Below, one piece after another: positions 54,901 through 64,000 of a DNA stretch of 64,000 bases (positions within the stretch are counted from its first letter, which is position 1; each line of letters opens with the position of its first letter). The stretch spans positions 1,302,001 to 1,366,000 of the forward strand of contig NC_088178.1 in NCBI RefSeq assembly GCF_028769735.1, in the 5' to 3' direction. A model generated the notes under the pieces. It searched no databases and was not told the DNA's origin. It was given only the letters and a program-made list of their open reading frames with translations. The translations under genes and the position numbers were made by a program. The DNA comes from Zonotrichia leucophrys gambelii (lineage: Eukaryota > Chordata > Aves > Passeriformes > Passerellidae).

Positions 54901-57900
54901 TTCCTCTCATCTCTGGCATGGAAAGTACCTAATTTAATCCATTTGTTTGTTGGATACCTAGAAAGGAAACAATGGAGTCAGGTAATGAAATGCAGGAACT
55001 TGCTGCTTACAGGTATTTACAGAAGTTTCTCCAGAGCAGAAATACATTTTGTTCTCTCCAGCTGCAAGGCAGCAGCAAAGTTCCCAACCCAGAACCTCAG
55101 CAGGACCCTCACACAATGACAGCAATGTCATTTTTCCTTTTAATTCTTGAGGTGGCAAAGGAAAAAACCTTCTAGCAACTGACAAAATACACAAAGAAAA
55201 ACCATGTGACTTCACATTACATTGCACTTTGCATAACAAACATACAGAGATCATGCTTCATAAAGCCTTGCATCTAATAATTATTTCATTTTTTCATTCA
55301 GAAGGATGAGTTTAGGTAACATACCTGTCACTAATTGACACCAGAAAGTCTTTAGGAGTGGAAGAGAATAATTCATGATTTGCAATGTCAAACTGCTTTA
55401 CTTGCACTGGTTCACAGAGCTCAACAACAAACCTTAAAGACAAAAAGTAAATATTTTTTTAAGAAAAGACTTTTCCTTCTGCAGTTACAATCTTCAGCCC
55501 TTCCCCTCATCATCACATCCTTCACTGGGTATAAGGAGGATGCTATAAAAATGCTGGTGGTGTTTCTCTCAACATCTACTTTAATAATTCCAGGCAGCAT
55601 CTGCAGCTACAAAAGCTTCATCCATCTATCTATCATCAATCACAGAATCAAAAACTAAGGACAGCAAACAATTTAAAGCACACCTGAAGTACTAATTAAT
55701 GCATGGTAAATTCTGTTCACCTGTCCTACAATTATTTGACAGTCAGGGAAAGAAACCAAGAATCTTTATTTGAATGCTCAAGTGCTTTATCTGCCATAAG
55801 ATAATTATGCAAAACTTACAGATATTAAGATAAATAAAAATATCACCTTAATATTACTTGTCAATACCAGAGCTAGATTTCTATGGAAGACAACATAAAT
55901 TATCTTGTGCTAATTCTGCCAGAGTTCCTCACACACCCATTCCAAGGAGCAACACATCAAGGTCAAGTCAGTCCCACAGCAATGGAAAGCTGTAATCACT
56001 CCTGAAACAATTATGAACCTCAGGAACCTACCAGATTTTAGTACTGCAAGGATTGAGCATATAAAGGTCCATGTTTTCCATCAAAATAGCTGAAGTGCTC
56101 TGTAGAAAGAAAAAAAATTGCATTTTAATTTGCATGGTAGACACCAACAGCATCAAGGATTTTTTCCCTCTTTCCAGCAATAAATTGGAAATTAGGTTTG
56201 TAGACAAGTATCAACAACACTCTGAGCACGACAATTATCCAGGACACAGCATCCCCTACTTTGGGGCAATCATGGATTATTTACTGTGGTGAGCTCTTTA
56301 ATATAACTCTGTTCAGTTTCTGTAGGAAGTAGACTCTGCTCCCATTTTCTGAATTCACTTAAAAAGATATCAAGTTCTATAACAATCCCTCTTAAAAAAA
56401 GCACTGATCACTGTTTACATCCTATTTTTATTAATCAAAATCCCAATAAATCCAGACACAGAACAACAACTTCACCAACCAGTGCTCAGTTTTTAAGTGT
56501 ACTTTGTTGCATAACACTACACTAAAAACTGAACACCAATAGTTAATAAATGCTTACCTTTGCTTCTGGATTTGCTGCCAGAATTTTGGCACCACACTCT
56601 ACAGAGGCATAGTTATTCCTGTTTTTCTGGACCTTTTTAGTGGAATGCTGCCCACCAACAGCAGAAGGGTGCATTGACTGACCTAGGAACAAGAAAATAT
56701 TGCTACTATAACAAACCACACAAACAAGCAGTATTTGCACTGTCAGGGAACTTCTGCTCACTGCTTTTCTATAATGAAGGCTATTAATTAGGGAGTTCTA
56801 GCAGAAAAATGAAGTTCCAGGCTGCATTCCAAATGGAGACAGTCCTGCTATTCAGGAGATGACAGTGCTCTGTATTTAGACCAAACTAATGAATCCTGAA
56901 CTTACTCTTTTCTTTCTCCACCTCCATGACTTTCTTCTTCCATTCATCAAATGTTGGAATGTCTCCAGGGTCCTTTGGAGTTATTACTGATGTAGGGTCA
57001 ATTTCTCCTGTCTTCTTAAAGTCTTTCTGCAAAAGAAAGAAGCACTGATTGTGAATATTTTTCAGGACCAACAATGAAAACAAAGATGAACTTGAAAAAA
57101 CAAAGCATGCTCTGATCAAGTCAAGGGCAGACACATCATTTGCACCCATGTTAACAACTTAGAGCCAATGTAAGCAAGATTATAAGCCAGAAAAAACAAG
57201 TGATGATTTGCTCTCAGAATTACAGATTATTTCACTGAAATACTGACAATTTTTGTGGCTAAGCTAATAAATTTTAAATAAAATGTAAGCCTTCTTCTCC
57301 AACACCTGCATTTTTGCTTTTCCTCTTCCTAATGAAGAAAGCTTTCCCTGTAGCAAAAATCTTTAAACATCAGTGCTTGTCATGACAGAATTCCAGAGGT
57401 TCTCTGGGATTTCTGAACATCTCAGAAACAGCAGAATGATTAAACATTAAAGAAACCATTTTAATTATCTCAGAAATAATGTTTTGGACTTGCCTAACAC
57501 AGCAAAAACCCTGACAATTAAAATGCACATTACTCCATTTCAAGTTTTCATTTCTCCTTTGTACAAACATATCCAGCACACCACCAGATGAGTGAACAGT
57601 TTCTGGCAGACATTTCAAGTGTAGAGGTTATTTTGTGCACAATATTTTAGAGGGAGTTGCCAAGTGACAGTTTAAACATGATCCTAAAGCAGCAAAAAAT
57701 GGTATTGCCATGGCCTTAGTCATTCTGATTTTAATAAGAGTCTTATTAAAAAAACACAAGCTTTAGGAAGTACTTCACAACCAGAGCATGAAAAAAGTCA
57801 TACAGTTAAGTACAAAAGGCCTGGCCAGCTACATATTCCACTGTAACAAGGGCCAAGTGATACTTCTGGGACAGAATAAAAGCACACCACATTTTTTACC

Positions 57901-60900
57901 AGTGGTAATAAAACCAGAGGGTGATAAAAATAAAAAATTCCTCCTGTGTGTACTGAGGAGATACCAACTTACCTCCCTTTTTAGGTTCTCTGAAGCATTA
58001 AGAGCAGATTTTTGCTCATCTGCCCCCTTTTCAGCTGCTGAAACTTTGGACTCAAACTCAGATTTTGTCTTCTTTCCCTTGCCATGTGAAGATGATATGT
58101 TCTCTATGTGCTGGCCTGCAAGGCTGGAAGTGTAAAGGGTATCAGGATGTGTAAATGGTCACCAGAGGCAGCATCACACTCACACAATACACAGACAAGC
58201 AAGCACATGCAGATGTTTGTTGCAAAGCCAGCACAGAAGAGAACAACTCCCTTTGAAGTGTTCAGAGGCACACACAGCCTGCTCGGATACTCACCTCTCT
58301 GGTGCACTGACAAAAGAGGAAGGCTCACTCTGAGGGTCAGCCTCAAGTGTCCCACCAATATCACAGTCAGGTTCTGACTGCTCAGCTTCACTAGAGCTGA
58401 CTACAGGGGTATCAGCACGGGGATTCTCTATTGCACTGAAGGGAAACAAACAACAGCCTTTTTTAGCCTTCTGATCATACAAGGAACCCTGACAATCAAC
58501 CACAAAGATCACCAAAAGGTTTAATAAAGCAACAGTCTCACAGAAATAATTCAGAAAAGAAGAATGAAGCATGCTGTACTTGTGGAAGTGCATTCTCAGC
58601 TGTACTCATGAAAAAACAATTTCCTTTTCCAGAAAGGAACTCAGAACAGGCTTCTCATCTCCCAGAACTCACATCCAACATCCTACCAAACACTGCAATG
58701 CATAATTCTCCCAGCATCACTACAAGCTAACAACATCTTCACAGTTACCTGGCTGCCAGCAATTTTCTTTTCCTTTTCAACAAAGGAAACAAACAAGAGA
58801 CTGAGTTCCCTCACTAAAAGCTCCTCATGTTCCCAAGCCAAGAGGCAGCAGTGAAACAGAACTTGGCTAAAACTGGAGGAGAACAGGGGGGAGAAAAGCA
58901 GAGCTAGCTTTTCTGCTAATGTATTTATTTTCTTTGCTGGTGTAACAAAAATGAGGTAGCCCAGCAGAGCATGATCCCAGCTGTACCAACAGCCCAAACC
59001 AGCTCCTCTGTCACTGCTTCACCTCAGCCAAATGCTGAGACACAAACCCAACTGCAAAGCTCTCCTGTGCCCTTCAGGAATGATGCAATGGGTGGGGATG
59101 GGCAAAGAGTGACTTTCAGGTGACAACTTCTGACTGTCCCCTCCCCTCCAGCACAGGGGTGGCTCCCATGCTGCTCAGATACAGCCAGGTCTAAGGAAAG
59201 GCTTTGCTCTGCCTTCTCCATTTCCACATAAGCTTTCCTTAATGGAAGCAGCAAACTAGGTTAATCCAGTATCATGACAGAGCTGCCAAAACACAAACAG
59301 CACGTCAGCAACTTAAAAGGGAATCTTTTTGGTTCCCTGACTGCTACAATTATCAACAGAAGCAGCTGCAACCAACCCAGGGAGACAATTTTAGTTCCTT
59401 TCATATGATAAATTTCCTGTGGTATAAAACAAAAAACTCCTAGGTATCCCAAGACTTTTTGCTATGTAGAAAAATCTAAAAAACATCATGAATACAAGAA
59501 TTTATTAGCTATAAACAAAGAGTATTTACCCTGTAAGCCCCAAAATGCCTCCATCTGAGATGCACAGTGTTTGGCTCTGCATGCAACTCTTTACTGACTA
59601 AATAATGCTGACCACTACACAAAACTGAAAAGCTGCACATATTCTCCATTTCAGTGGGTAGGTGACACTATGAATAATCATCAACTGAATAAAATATGGG
59701 ACAAGAATGAACTTAAGAATTCCTTGCTCTCAGGGTGTACCTGACTGGCCTCAAGTAACTAATTTTGGCAGAAAGTGAGTCTAAAAGCTGTAGTGCTCCC
59801 TCTCCTTTGAGTATCTTCTTTTTTCCTTCATTTTTAAAATGAATTATCAAGCTCATTTTGCACAGCATGTTCCTTACTTCCAGACAAAAAGAGCTCAGAT
59901 TATTTTTCAGTAATTTTTCCTCAGATTAGACTTAGGAAGAAAAGTTACACTCAGTGCTGTTCTAAAAAAAGATTCACTACAAAGTAAAACTTGTTTGGGA
60001 TAAAATTCCTTTCAAAATATTTTGACTAAGAGGTTCTGCTGAAATATTAGACCAGTAACACCTGAGAGAGCTGGACTTGGTTACACTGTCAGGAATCACA
60101 TTTAAACCAGCAAAAAGGTAAAAACTGTCTGAAGATAACAAATGCAACTGTGTCTTTTTAAAGACTTTGTTTAAGTGTAGAGCTGGAGCACAGCTGGTTT
60201 GGATATTCATCTGTTCAGTAAGAGACCACCTGTGAGTACTGAGAGCTGAAGTGCAGTTTGAAATAACACATAAACATTATTTTTTTAGCTTCTCTGCTAC
60301 ACCAGATCTGCCCTTTCTTCCTGTAAATGGCACTGGTGTCACAACTGCACTGCCCAGCATGAACTCATCCATCAGGTGCTCCAAAGCAAGTTTCTATTTT
60401 CATTTGTTTCCAAACTCCTGTCTTTGGAGTGCAGCACTCCCAGTATTCCCCAGCTGTGACAGGCAGACCATTTCCAACAATTACCAGACACCAAGCTGAA
60501 TGTTTCCAAGAAAATAACATCCTGTCTCCTTCTAGGACCTGACAACAGCAGAGCTTACAACACATTACACAAATAAATCAGTGGAGTAGTCAAAAAAAAG
60601 CTATAAAAAGAACAGGCTCAAGCTACATTCCAATTTTGCCTTATAAAAACTGCACATTTTGGAAGGCTTCCAATTAAAGACACTGATGAAATACCAAAAT
60701 GTGTTTAAGTGTTAGCCCTGACAAACTAGGCAAGATCAGCCAGCAAACAACATTTCCATACCTTTTCTATGATAAATAAACAAAATTTGGTAAAGCAGAA
60801 AAACTGAAATCTTAAAAAGCCTAAACCACCAAAGACAAGTCTACTTCATTTTCACTGTGTTCAATTTTTATCCAGCAAAATACTTCATCTTTATCAGCAG

Positions 60901-63544
60901 TCAGAACAAGATTACTTCCCTTAGCACAACAGGACTTTGTGAAAATCCTTGGATGATCACACACAAATTTCCATACTACAGCTCACATCTGACAGCACAA
61001 CATCCCACAAGAAAAGGGAAACAAAACCAAGAACATGAACTCCAGAAAGCTGCACAGGCAGCTCTGCAATACACCACTGAGCCCTGGAACTGAACTGCCC
61101 TGACTGCATTTATAAGAGAATTTGCTATTTTGTCAAAAGTCTCTTTATTATCACAACTTGAGACTCTCTGTTTTTAAGTCCCAAGATAAAATTCTGCAGA
61201 GTTCCTCCCTAACTGAAGGCAGAGGCCATTGCTGGAGCAGCCTCAGTGCTTGTGGACACAGATGTGAAAGCACATTTGTGAAGGGCAGAAATCCTCATGG
61301 TAAAGCCCTGAGGGCTTTTATAGCACAGATTATCTAAGCATGTTGGCTTTTTTCAGAGCAGAGGCTCAGAAACTGCTCAGGGCAATGGGATCCACCTCAT
61401 GCAAGTGCACAACTCTGAGGGACTGCTGGCACACTCCATCAGCACTGACATGTCCCTGACAGATTTTATGAAAAATCCCTTTGCCAGGATCTTTTCTCCT
61501 GAGAAGCTGGGAAGCTTCAGCTTCTCCATGTTTTGCTACTTTGGAATGTTATTTGGAGAATTGTTTACCCAACATGTGAATTGTTTTTAATTAATGGTCA
61601 ATCATAGCCAGCTGTGTCAGACTCTGAGTCTGTCACAAGATTTTATTATCATTCCTTTCTAGCTTTCTGATGTATCCCTCCTTTCTCTTTCTTTAGTTTT
61701 AGCATATCTTTTTTTTATATAATATAATAAAATAATAAATCAGCCTTCTGAAACATGGAGTCAAGATTCTCATCTCTTCCCCCATCCTGGGGACCCACAA
61801 ACACCATAAAGCAGCAAAACAACTGTGGGGAGCAATCCCACCTTATCCCCACTGCACATCTTAACAAGGGCAGAGTAAGTGAGATTCTCTCAAAGACCAA
61901 AAGAACAAAATTGAAGTGAGATTCTCTCAAAGACCAAAAGAACAAAATTGGAGTGAGATTCTCTCCAAGACCAAAAGAACAAAGCTTACTCAGGCTGTGA
62001 GACTGGAGGTATCTCTGAGGTAGGTGAACTGGAAGTGTTTTCAGTGCTTGGGACTATGCTGGAGGAAGCTTCGTGTACATCTACTGATGGTGGACTCACA
62101 GCTTCAGGCTGGCTTGTTTCACTTATTTCTGTTGTCTGTAAAAACATTCCAGGTGAATTTACATTTTTCAACACCTGAGGAAGAAAAGCATTCACACAGT
62201 AATATCTAACATGGAGTTCTAACAGTGTGGATTTCTGTCAGAAATTCATTTTCTTTCTTCCTAGACCTAGGGGGCATTCTGTGCTACTCTGAGACAGCTG
62301 CAATAATCATGTAAAAATATCAACTGCAGCAGGCCTGTGCAACAGCTTCCTCAATGATGCATTTCTACAGAGCCTGCCATGAGAAAAGCAGTTTGAATAT
62401 TGCAGCAACCAAAAAGAACAGTTCTATTCACATGTTCCATTACAATAAAATTTACTGGTTTTATCCTACATTTTAGAGAAGGCTTTTAATTTCATCACTC
62501 CAATGGAGTTCCAAAATTACTTAAAGCTTCTTCCAGGCTCTAAGTGAAGAAAGAGATAAATCACTTTTCACTTTTGAATGTTTAGTAGTCTTTAGTCTTA
62601 TTTATTCTAAGTCTTCAGTTGTCACAAGCACACTCAAAATACTGTTTTGTAACTCTGAAAGAGCATGCAACCACTGGAACAGGTCAGATTAACTCCAGCA
62701 GCAAAAGGAAATATTATTGTACAAAAATCTCTTGTCAATACCTACATTACTCTGTCATCTCACTAAACATGAAGGGGTCAGGAAGTTTTAACACATTTAG
62801 ACACCCAAACCATGAAATAAATATTCTGAAGTATGTCCTGTGTATGGTATCTTGTAAACTACATACACAGGACATAGTTCAGAATATTTGTAAACTAATA
62901 GTTTAGATATCTTGTTCTTAGTTCAGATATCTTGTAAACTAAACAAAAATATGTAATCAAATAAATAATCTTTAACAGTTGGTTTGTAACATTTAGCATC
63001 AAGCACTGACTTTACAGTATCAATGGCACAGAGCTGAAACACAACCCTTTTCCCATTTTAACAAAGGAAATGAAAATGACAGAAGCCATGAAGGATCAAA
63101 GCTAAAATGGACTGCTATAATCACCAAGCCTGATCTACATAAAAGACCTCAGAGAAAAGACTTTATGTTTTATTTAGAGACATCCATACCTACAACATCC
63201 AATTTTAATTTATCTTGGAAAGTTTTTAGTCAGTACCTCCAAACACTAAATTACTCATTATTTATGCACATGGGAAATGCAAGGTCTGTTAGCTCACACA
63301 TTTTCTCTTTTACTGGAAACATGAGTCTGACAGCAACCCACTGTACAGGTGAAATGGGAGAGATGGTTCCTATGAACTTTAGATAACCAAAATGAAAGAC
63401 TGAAATCCAAGAAGCATTTGAAGACAGTGAATGAAACAAAAGCCTTGCCTGGTCAGATTTTGTCAAGTCATTGAGCAGCTCTTCCATGGAGTGAGTGCGT
63501 GTGCTGGAGTCCTCAGGCTCCAGGCTGGGAGCAGCCTCTTCCCC
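39538..63544 (-). CDS. SUCO: SUN domain-containing ossification factor, 22 exons, 5' end outside window
   Basis: Twenty-two exons join without a frame break to 1201 residues plus TAG. The mammalian protein is about 1250 residues, so only the first exon (signal peptide) is missing. SUCO is a single-pass rough-ER membrane protein with its N-terminal part in the lumen. In mammals it is needed for osteoblast collagen output and bone formation. In order: an acidic, Ser-rich lumenal region (residues 1-200 of the window protein); [11 protein letters not shown]; a SUN-type beta-sandwich (about 245-400, with [21 protein letters not shown] and [15 protein letters not shown]); a long low-complexity region mostly in one exon of 1155 bp; a coiled coil (about 890-952); a membrane segment in [19 protein letters not shown]; and a basic Ser-rich tail ending VSGHI. 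All introns have GT-AG ends except the first one visible, which is GC-AG. Confidence 0.95.
40122..40482 (+). repeat. Solo LTR-like repeat, family B, in a SUCO intron
   Basis: TGTCACTGTGATG...TTCCACA with CCCCAG on both sides (40116-40121 and 40483-40488). This is consistent with a 4-bp duplication (CCAG) plus two chance matches, or with a 6-bp duplication. It lies between the last two SUCO coding exons, antisense to the gene. Confidence 0.8.
40519..40574 (-). CDS. SUCO: SUCO exon u
   Basis: 56 bp, phase 1 to 0, encoding [19 protein letters not shown]. Acceptor TCTCTCTTGCAG, donor GTACAG. The following intron holds a family B LTR. Confidence 0.95.
41666..41757 (-). CDS. SUCO: SUCO exon t
   Basis: 92 bp, phase 2 to 1, encoding [20 protein letters not shown], then [10 protein letters not shown]. 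Acceptor ATTTCCTAG, donor GTATTA. Confidence 0.94.
42098..42252 (-). CDS. SUCO: SUCO exon s (membrane segment)
   Basis: 155 bp, phase 0 to 2, encoding the single membrane span ([19 protein letters not shown]) followed by RCRSPSQF and KSNHYPSPK. Acceptor AATCCCTGCAG, donor GTAATG. Confidence 0.95.
43112..43216 (-). CDS. SUCO: SUCO exon r
   Basis: 105 bp, phase 0 to 0, encoding [20 protein letters not shown], then [15 protein letters not shown], the end of the coiled coil. Acceptor TTCTCCACAG, donor GTAATC. Confidence 0.95.
44402..44489 (-). CDS. SUCO: SUCO exon q
   Basis: 88 bp, phase 2 to 0, encoding [20 protein letters not shown], then NTSRIAEEQ, part of the coiled coil. Acceptor CTGTTTTAG, donor GTATGA. 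Confidence 0.95.
45604..46134. repeat. 59-bp minisatellite, ~9 units, abutting the donor of SUCO exon p
   Basis: Units begin CCCTCACAATGTACCC(T/C)(G/A)TG and run through CCCTGTACCTCACAGCCTGG. One unit near 45966-46010 is shortened. The last unit runs directly into the exon: its CCCTCAC is the reverse complement of the donor GTGAGGG. Open frames on the + strand across the array (45565-46331) are by-products. Confidence 0.95.
46135..47289 (-). CDS. SUCO: SUCO exon p, large low-complexity exon
   Basis: 1155 bp, phase 2 to 2. It opens with [14 protein letters not shown] and [10 protein letters not shown]. It then covers a long Pro/Glu/Val-rich region poorly conserved with mammals. It ends with the conserved [40 protein letters not shown] and YLEELSQ blocks. 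The donor is AG|GTGAGG, directly abutted by a 59-bp minisatellite. Confidence 0.95.
48212..48308 (-). CDS. SUCO: SUCO exon o
   Basis: 97 bp, phase 1 to 2, encoding [17 protein letters not shown] and [10 protein letters not shown]. Acceptor CTTCCTGCAG, donor GTAAGT. Confidence 0.93.
48830..48904 (-). CDS. SUCO: SUCO exon n
   Basis: 75 bp, phase 1 to 1, encoding [20 protein letters not shown], then SEAE. Acceptor GTCTCTTTTAG, donor GTACTG. Confidence 0.94.
51101..51166 (-). CDS. SUCO: SUCO exon m
   Basis: 66 bp, phase 1 to 1, encoding [20 protein letters not shown], then T. Acceptor TTATACATAG, donor GTGAGT. The 2.2-kb intron that follows (48905-51100) shows no recognisable feature. Confidence 0.95.
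51622..51713 (-). CDS. SUCO: SUCO exon l
   Basis: 92 bp, phase 2 to 1, encoding [20 protein letters not shown], then [10 protein letters not shown]. Acceptor TTGATCATAG, donor GTAAGC. Confidence 0.95.
52641..52696 (-). CDS. SUCO: SUCO exon k
   Basis: 56 bp, phase 0 to 2, encoding [18 protein letters not shown] at the end of the SUN domain. Acceptor TTATTCTTTAG, donor GTAATA. Confidence 0.95.
52929..52949 (-). CDS. SUCO: SUCO exon j, 21-nt microexon
   Basis: 21 bp, phase 0 to 0, encoding exactly MFIKYIK between CTCGCTTCAG and GTTAGC. The same seven residues are present in mammalian SUCO, inside the SUN domain. Confidence 0.93.
54852..54957 (-). CDS. SUCO: SUCO exon i
   Basis: 106 bp, phase 2 to 0, encoding [20 protein letters not shown], then [15 protein letters not shown]. 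Acceptor CCTTTCTAG, donor GTAACT. Confidence 0.95.
55325..55432 (-). CDS. SUCO: SUCO exon h
   Basis: 108 bp, phase 2 to 2, encoding [20 protein letters not shown], then [15 protein letters not shown], in the SUN domain core. Acceptor TTGTCTTTAAG, donor GTATGT. Confidence 0.95.
56032..56099 (-). CDS. SUCO: SUCO exon g
   Basis: 68 bp, phase 0 to 2, encoding [19 protein letters not shown], then TKI. Acceptor CTTTCTACAG, donor GTAGGT. Confidence 0.95.
56558..56682 (-). CDS. SUCO: SUCO exon f
   Basis: 125 bp, phase 1 to 0, encoding [16 protein letters not shown], then [20 protein letters not shown] at the start of the SUN domain. Acceptor TTGTTCCTAG, donor GTAAGC. Confidence 0.95.
56906..57026 (-). 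CDS. SUCO: SUCO exon e
   Basis: 121 bp, phase 0 to 1, encoding [14 protein letters not shown], then [19 protein letters not shown]. Acceptor TTTCTTTTGCAG, donor GTAAGT. This leads into the SUN domain. Confidence 0.95.
57973..58123 (-). CDS. SUCO: SUCO exon d
   Basis: 151 bp, phase 2 to 0, encoding [18 protein letters not shown]...[11 protein letters not shown]. Acceptor ACACTTCCAG, donor GTAAGT. Strongly conserved with mammals. Confidence 0.95.
58295..58435 (-). CDS. SUCO: SUCO exon c
   Basis: 141 bp, phase 2 to 2, encoding [20 protein letters not shown]...FVSAPE. Acceptor TTTCCCTTCAG, donor GTGAGT. The [10 protein letters not shown] block matches mammalian SUCO. Confidence 0.93.
61451..61806 (+). 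repeat. Solo LTR-like repeat, family B, in a SUCO intron
   Basis: It carries GATTTTATGAAAAATCCC, the TGTGAATTGTTTTTAATTAA block, AATAATAAATCAGCC, and an end near CCCACAAACACCATA. Ends are uncertain by a few bases. Antisense to SUCO. Confidence 0.7.
61879..61985. repeat. 37-bp tandem repeat, three units, next to SUCO exon b
   Basis: Units start at 61879, 61916 and 61953 (GTGAGATTCTCTC(A/C)AAGACC). The last unit ends within the SUCO intron donor region (GTAAGC at 61984-61989). Confidence 0.95.
61990..62174 (-). CDS. SUCO: SUCO exon b
   Basis: 185 bp, phase 0 to 2, containing [13 protein letters not shown] and [10 protein letters not shown]. The acceptor is TTCTTCCTCAG. A second acceptor, TTTTTACAG, would start the exon at 62135, 39 bp shorter and in frame. 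The donor GTAAGC is followed at once by a 37-bp tandem repeat in the intron. Confidence 0.88.
62819..62889 (-). repeat. 28-bp near-perfect inverted repeat in a SUCO intron
   Basis: Arms 62819-62846 and 62862-62889 pair with one mismatch around a 15-nt loop. Part of the loop (CTTGTAAACTA) recurs at about 62930. On the SUCO strand the intron RNA could fold into a ~71-nt hairpin. Confidence 0.9.
63449..63544 (-). CDS. SUCO: SUCO exon a (first in window)
   Basis: 96 bp, phase 0 to 0, encoding [12 protein letters not shown]...LTKSDQ. The acceptor is CACTGTGCCAG and the donor is CAG|GCAAGG, a GC donor. Similarity to other SUCO proteins is weak here, so support comes mainly from phase and splice sites. 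Confidence 0.7.
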
Positions 63545-63798
63545 CTGGCACAGTGAAGGTGGAACATCAGTGATTCTGCAGCCACTGCAGCTTCCTCTGG
63601 GACACTCACCAGCAAAACATCCACAACTAAGCTGCATTAATCTTCAGAACCACTGCCCACCCGTGTTCCCAATCTCATCTGCACAAAGACTACAGCAAGT
63701 TAAAATGATTCAATTGAATCTTCCCTGAAAAGACCATTTTAGCACTGTTTAATTCAGTTTGTTTGCTAAGGAGAGTTTCTCGTTCTTCTATGACTTCC

Positions 63799-64000
63799 TG
63801 TCACAGACACATTTTATGGAAAATCCTTTCCTTAGGATCTTTTTCCTCCTGAGAAGCTGGGAGGCCTCAGGAACAAAATGTAAACATTGATTATCTGCTG
63901 CTGTGGAATGCAACAGGTGCATCTGTGATTGGTCTCATGTGGTTGTTTCTAATTAATGGCCAATCACAGTCAGCTGGCTTTTGTTATCATTCCTATTCTA
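63799..64000 (+). repeat. Solo LTR-like repeat, family B, cut by the window end
   Basis: Starts TGTCACAGACACATTTTATG and follows the copy at 742 closely until the window ends. It lies upstream of SUCO exon a, in the first SUCO intron if exon 1 lies beyond the window. Confidence 0.75.

Noticed and set aside
1..64000. tRNA or rRNA genes
   Set aside because: No cloverleaf with A and B boxes and no rRNA-like sequence was noticed by eye on either strand; no tRNA scan could be run.

Overview
The window looks like a stretch of a songbird (passerine) nuclear chromosome. It carries spliced vertebrate genes, a 3'-end CR1 LINE fragment typical of birds, many short solo LTRs, and the conserved vertebrate gene order SUCO then FASLG. 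No search was run; gene identities rest on recognised protein sequence and on splice sites that keep the reading frame.

Layout. 1-20.9 kb: no protein-coding gene recognised. It is a repeat-rich flank holding several families of solo LTRs or LTR-like elements (called A to F here), a CR1 fragment, two large minisatellites, and a 469-bp segment that recurs in FASLG intron 2. 20.9-27.5 kb: a complete and apparently very young class III (ERV-L-like) provirus on the + strand. It has a 5-bp target duplication, near-identical LTRs, a primer site matching tRNA-Gly(UCC), an open gag, one in-frame UAG, then an open protease-RT-RNase H-integrase. No env and no dUTPase were seen. 28.1-31.3 kb: FASLG on the minus strand, four coding exons, 273 codons. 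31.7-32.3 kb: an intact solo LTR (family A) just upstream of FASLG. 32.3-37.9 kb: intergenic. 37.9-64 kb: SUCO on the minus strand, with 22 coding exons in frame (1201 residues plus stop). Only the 5' end, including the signal-peptide exon, lies beyond the window.

Genes together. FASLG encodes a TNF-family death ligand. SUCO encodes a SUN-domain protein of the rough ER. They are linked by old synteny rather than by a shared pathway. The unusual feature is how far retroviral sequence has reshaped the surroundings of FASLG: an LTR sits 369 bp upstream of its predicted start codon, and the provirus lies antisense 656 bp downstream of its stop. The conserved initiator Met of FASLG is replaced by Val, so translation must start upstream or elsewhere.

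Most notable observations: the intact ERV-L-like provirus with its UAG and downstream stem-loop; the FASLG start shift; a reading frame inside the family A LTRs; a minisatellite that copies the SUCO splice-donor region; pentanucleotide arrays arising repeatedly at the same place in family B LTRs; two near-perfect hairpins; and a 30-bp micro-inversion between two repeat copies.
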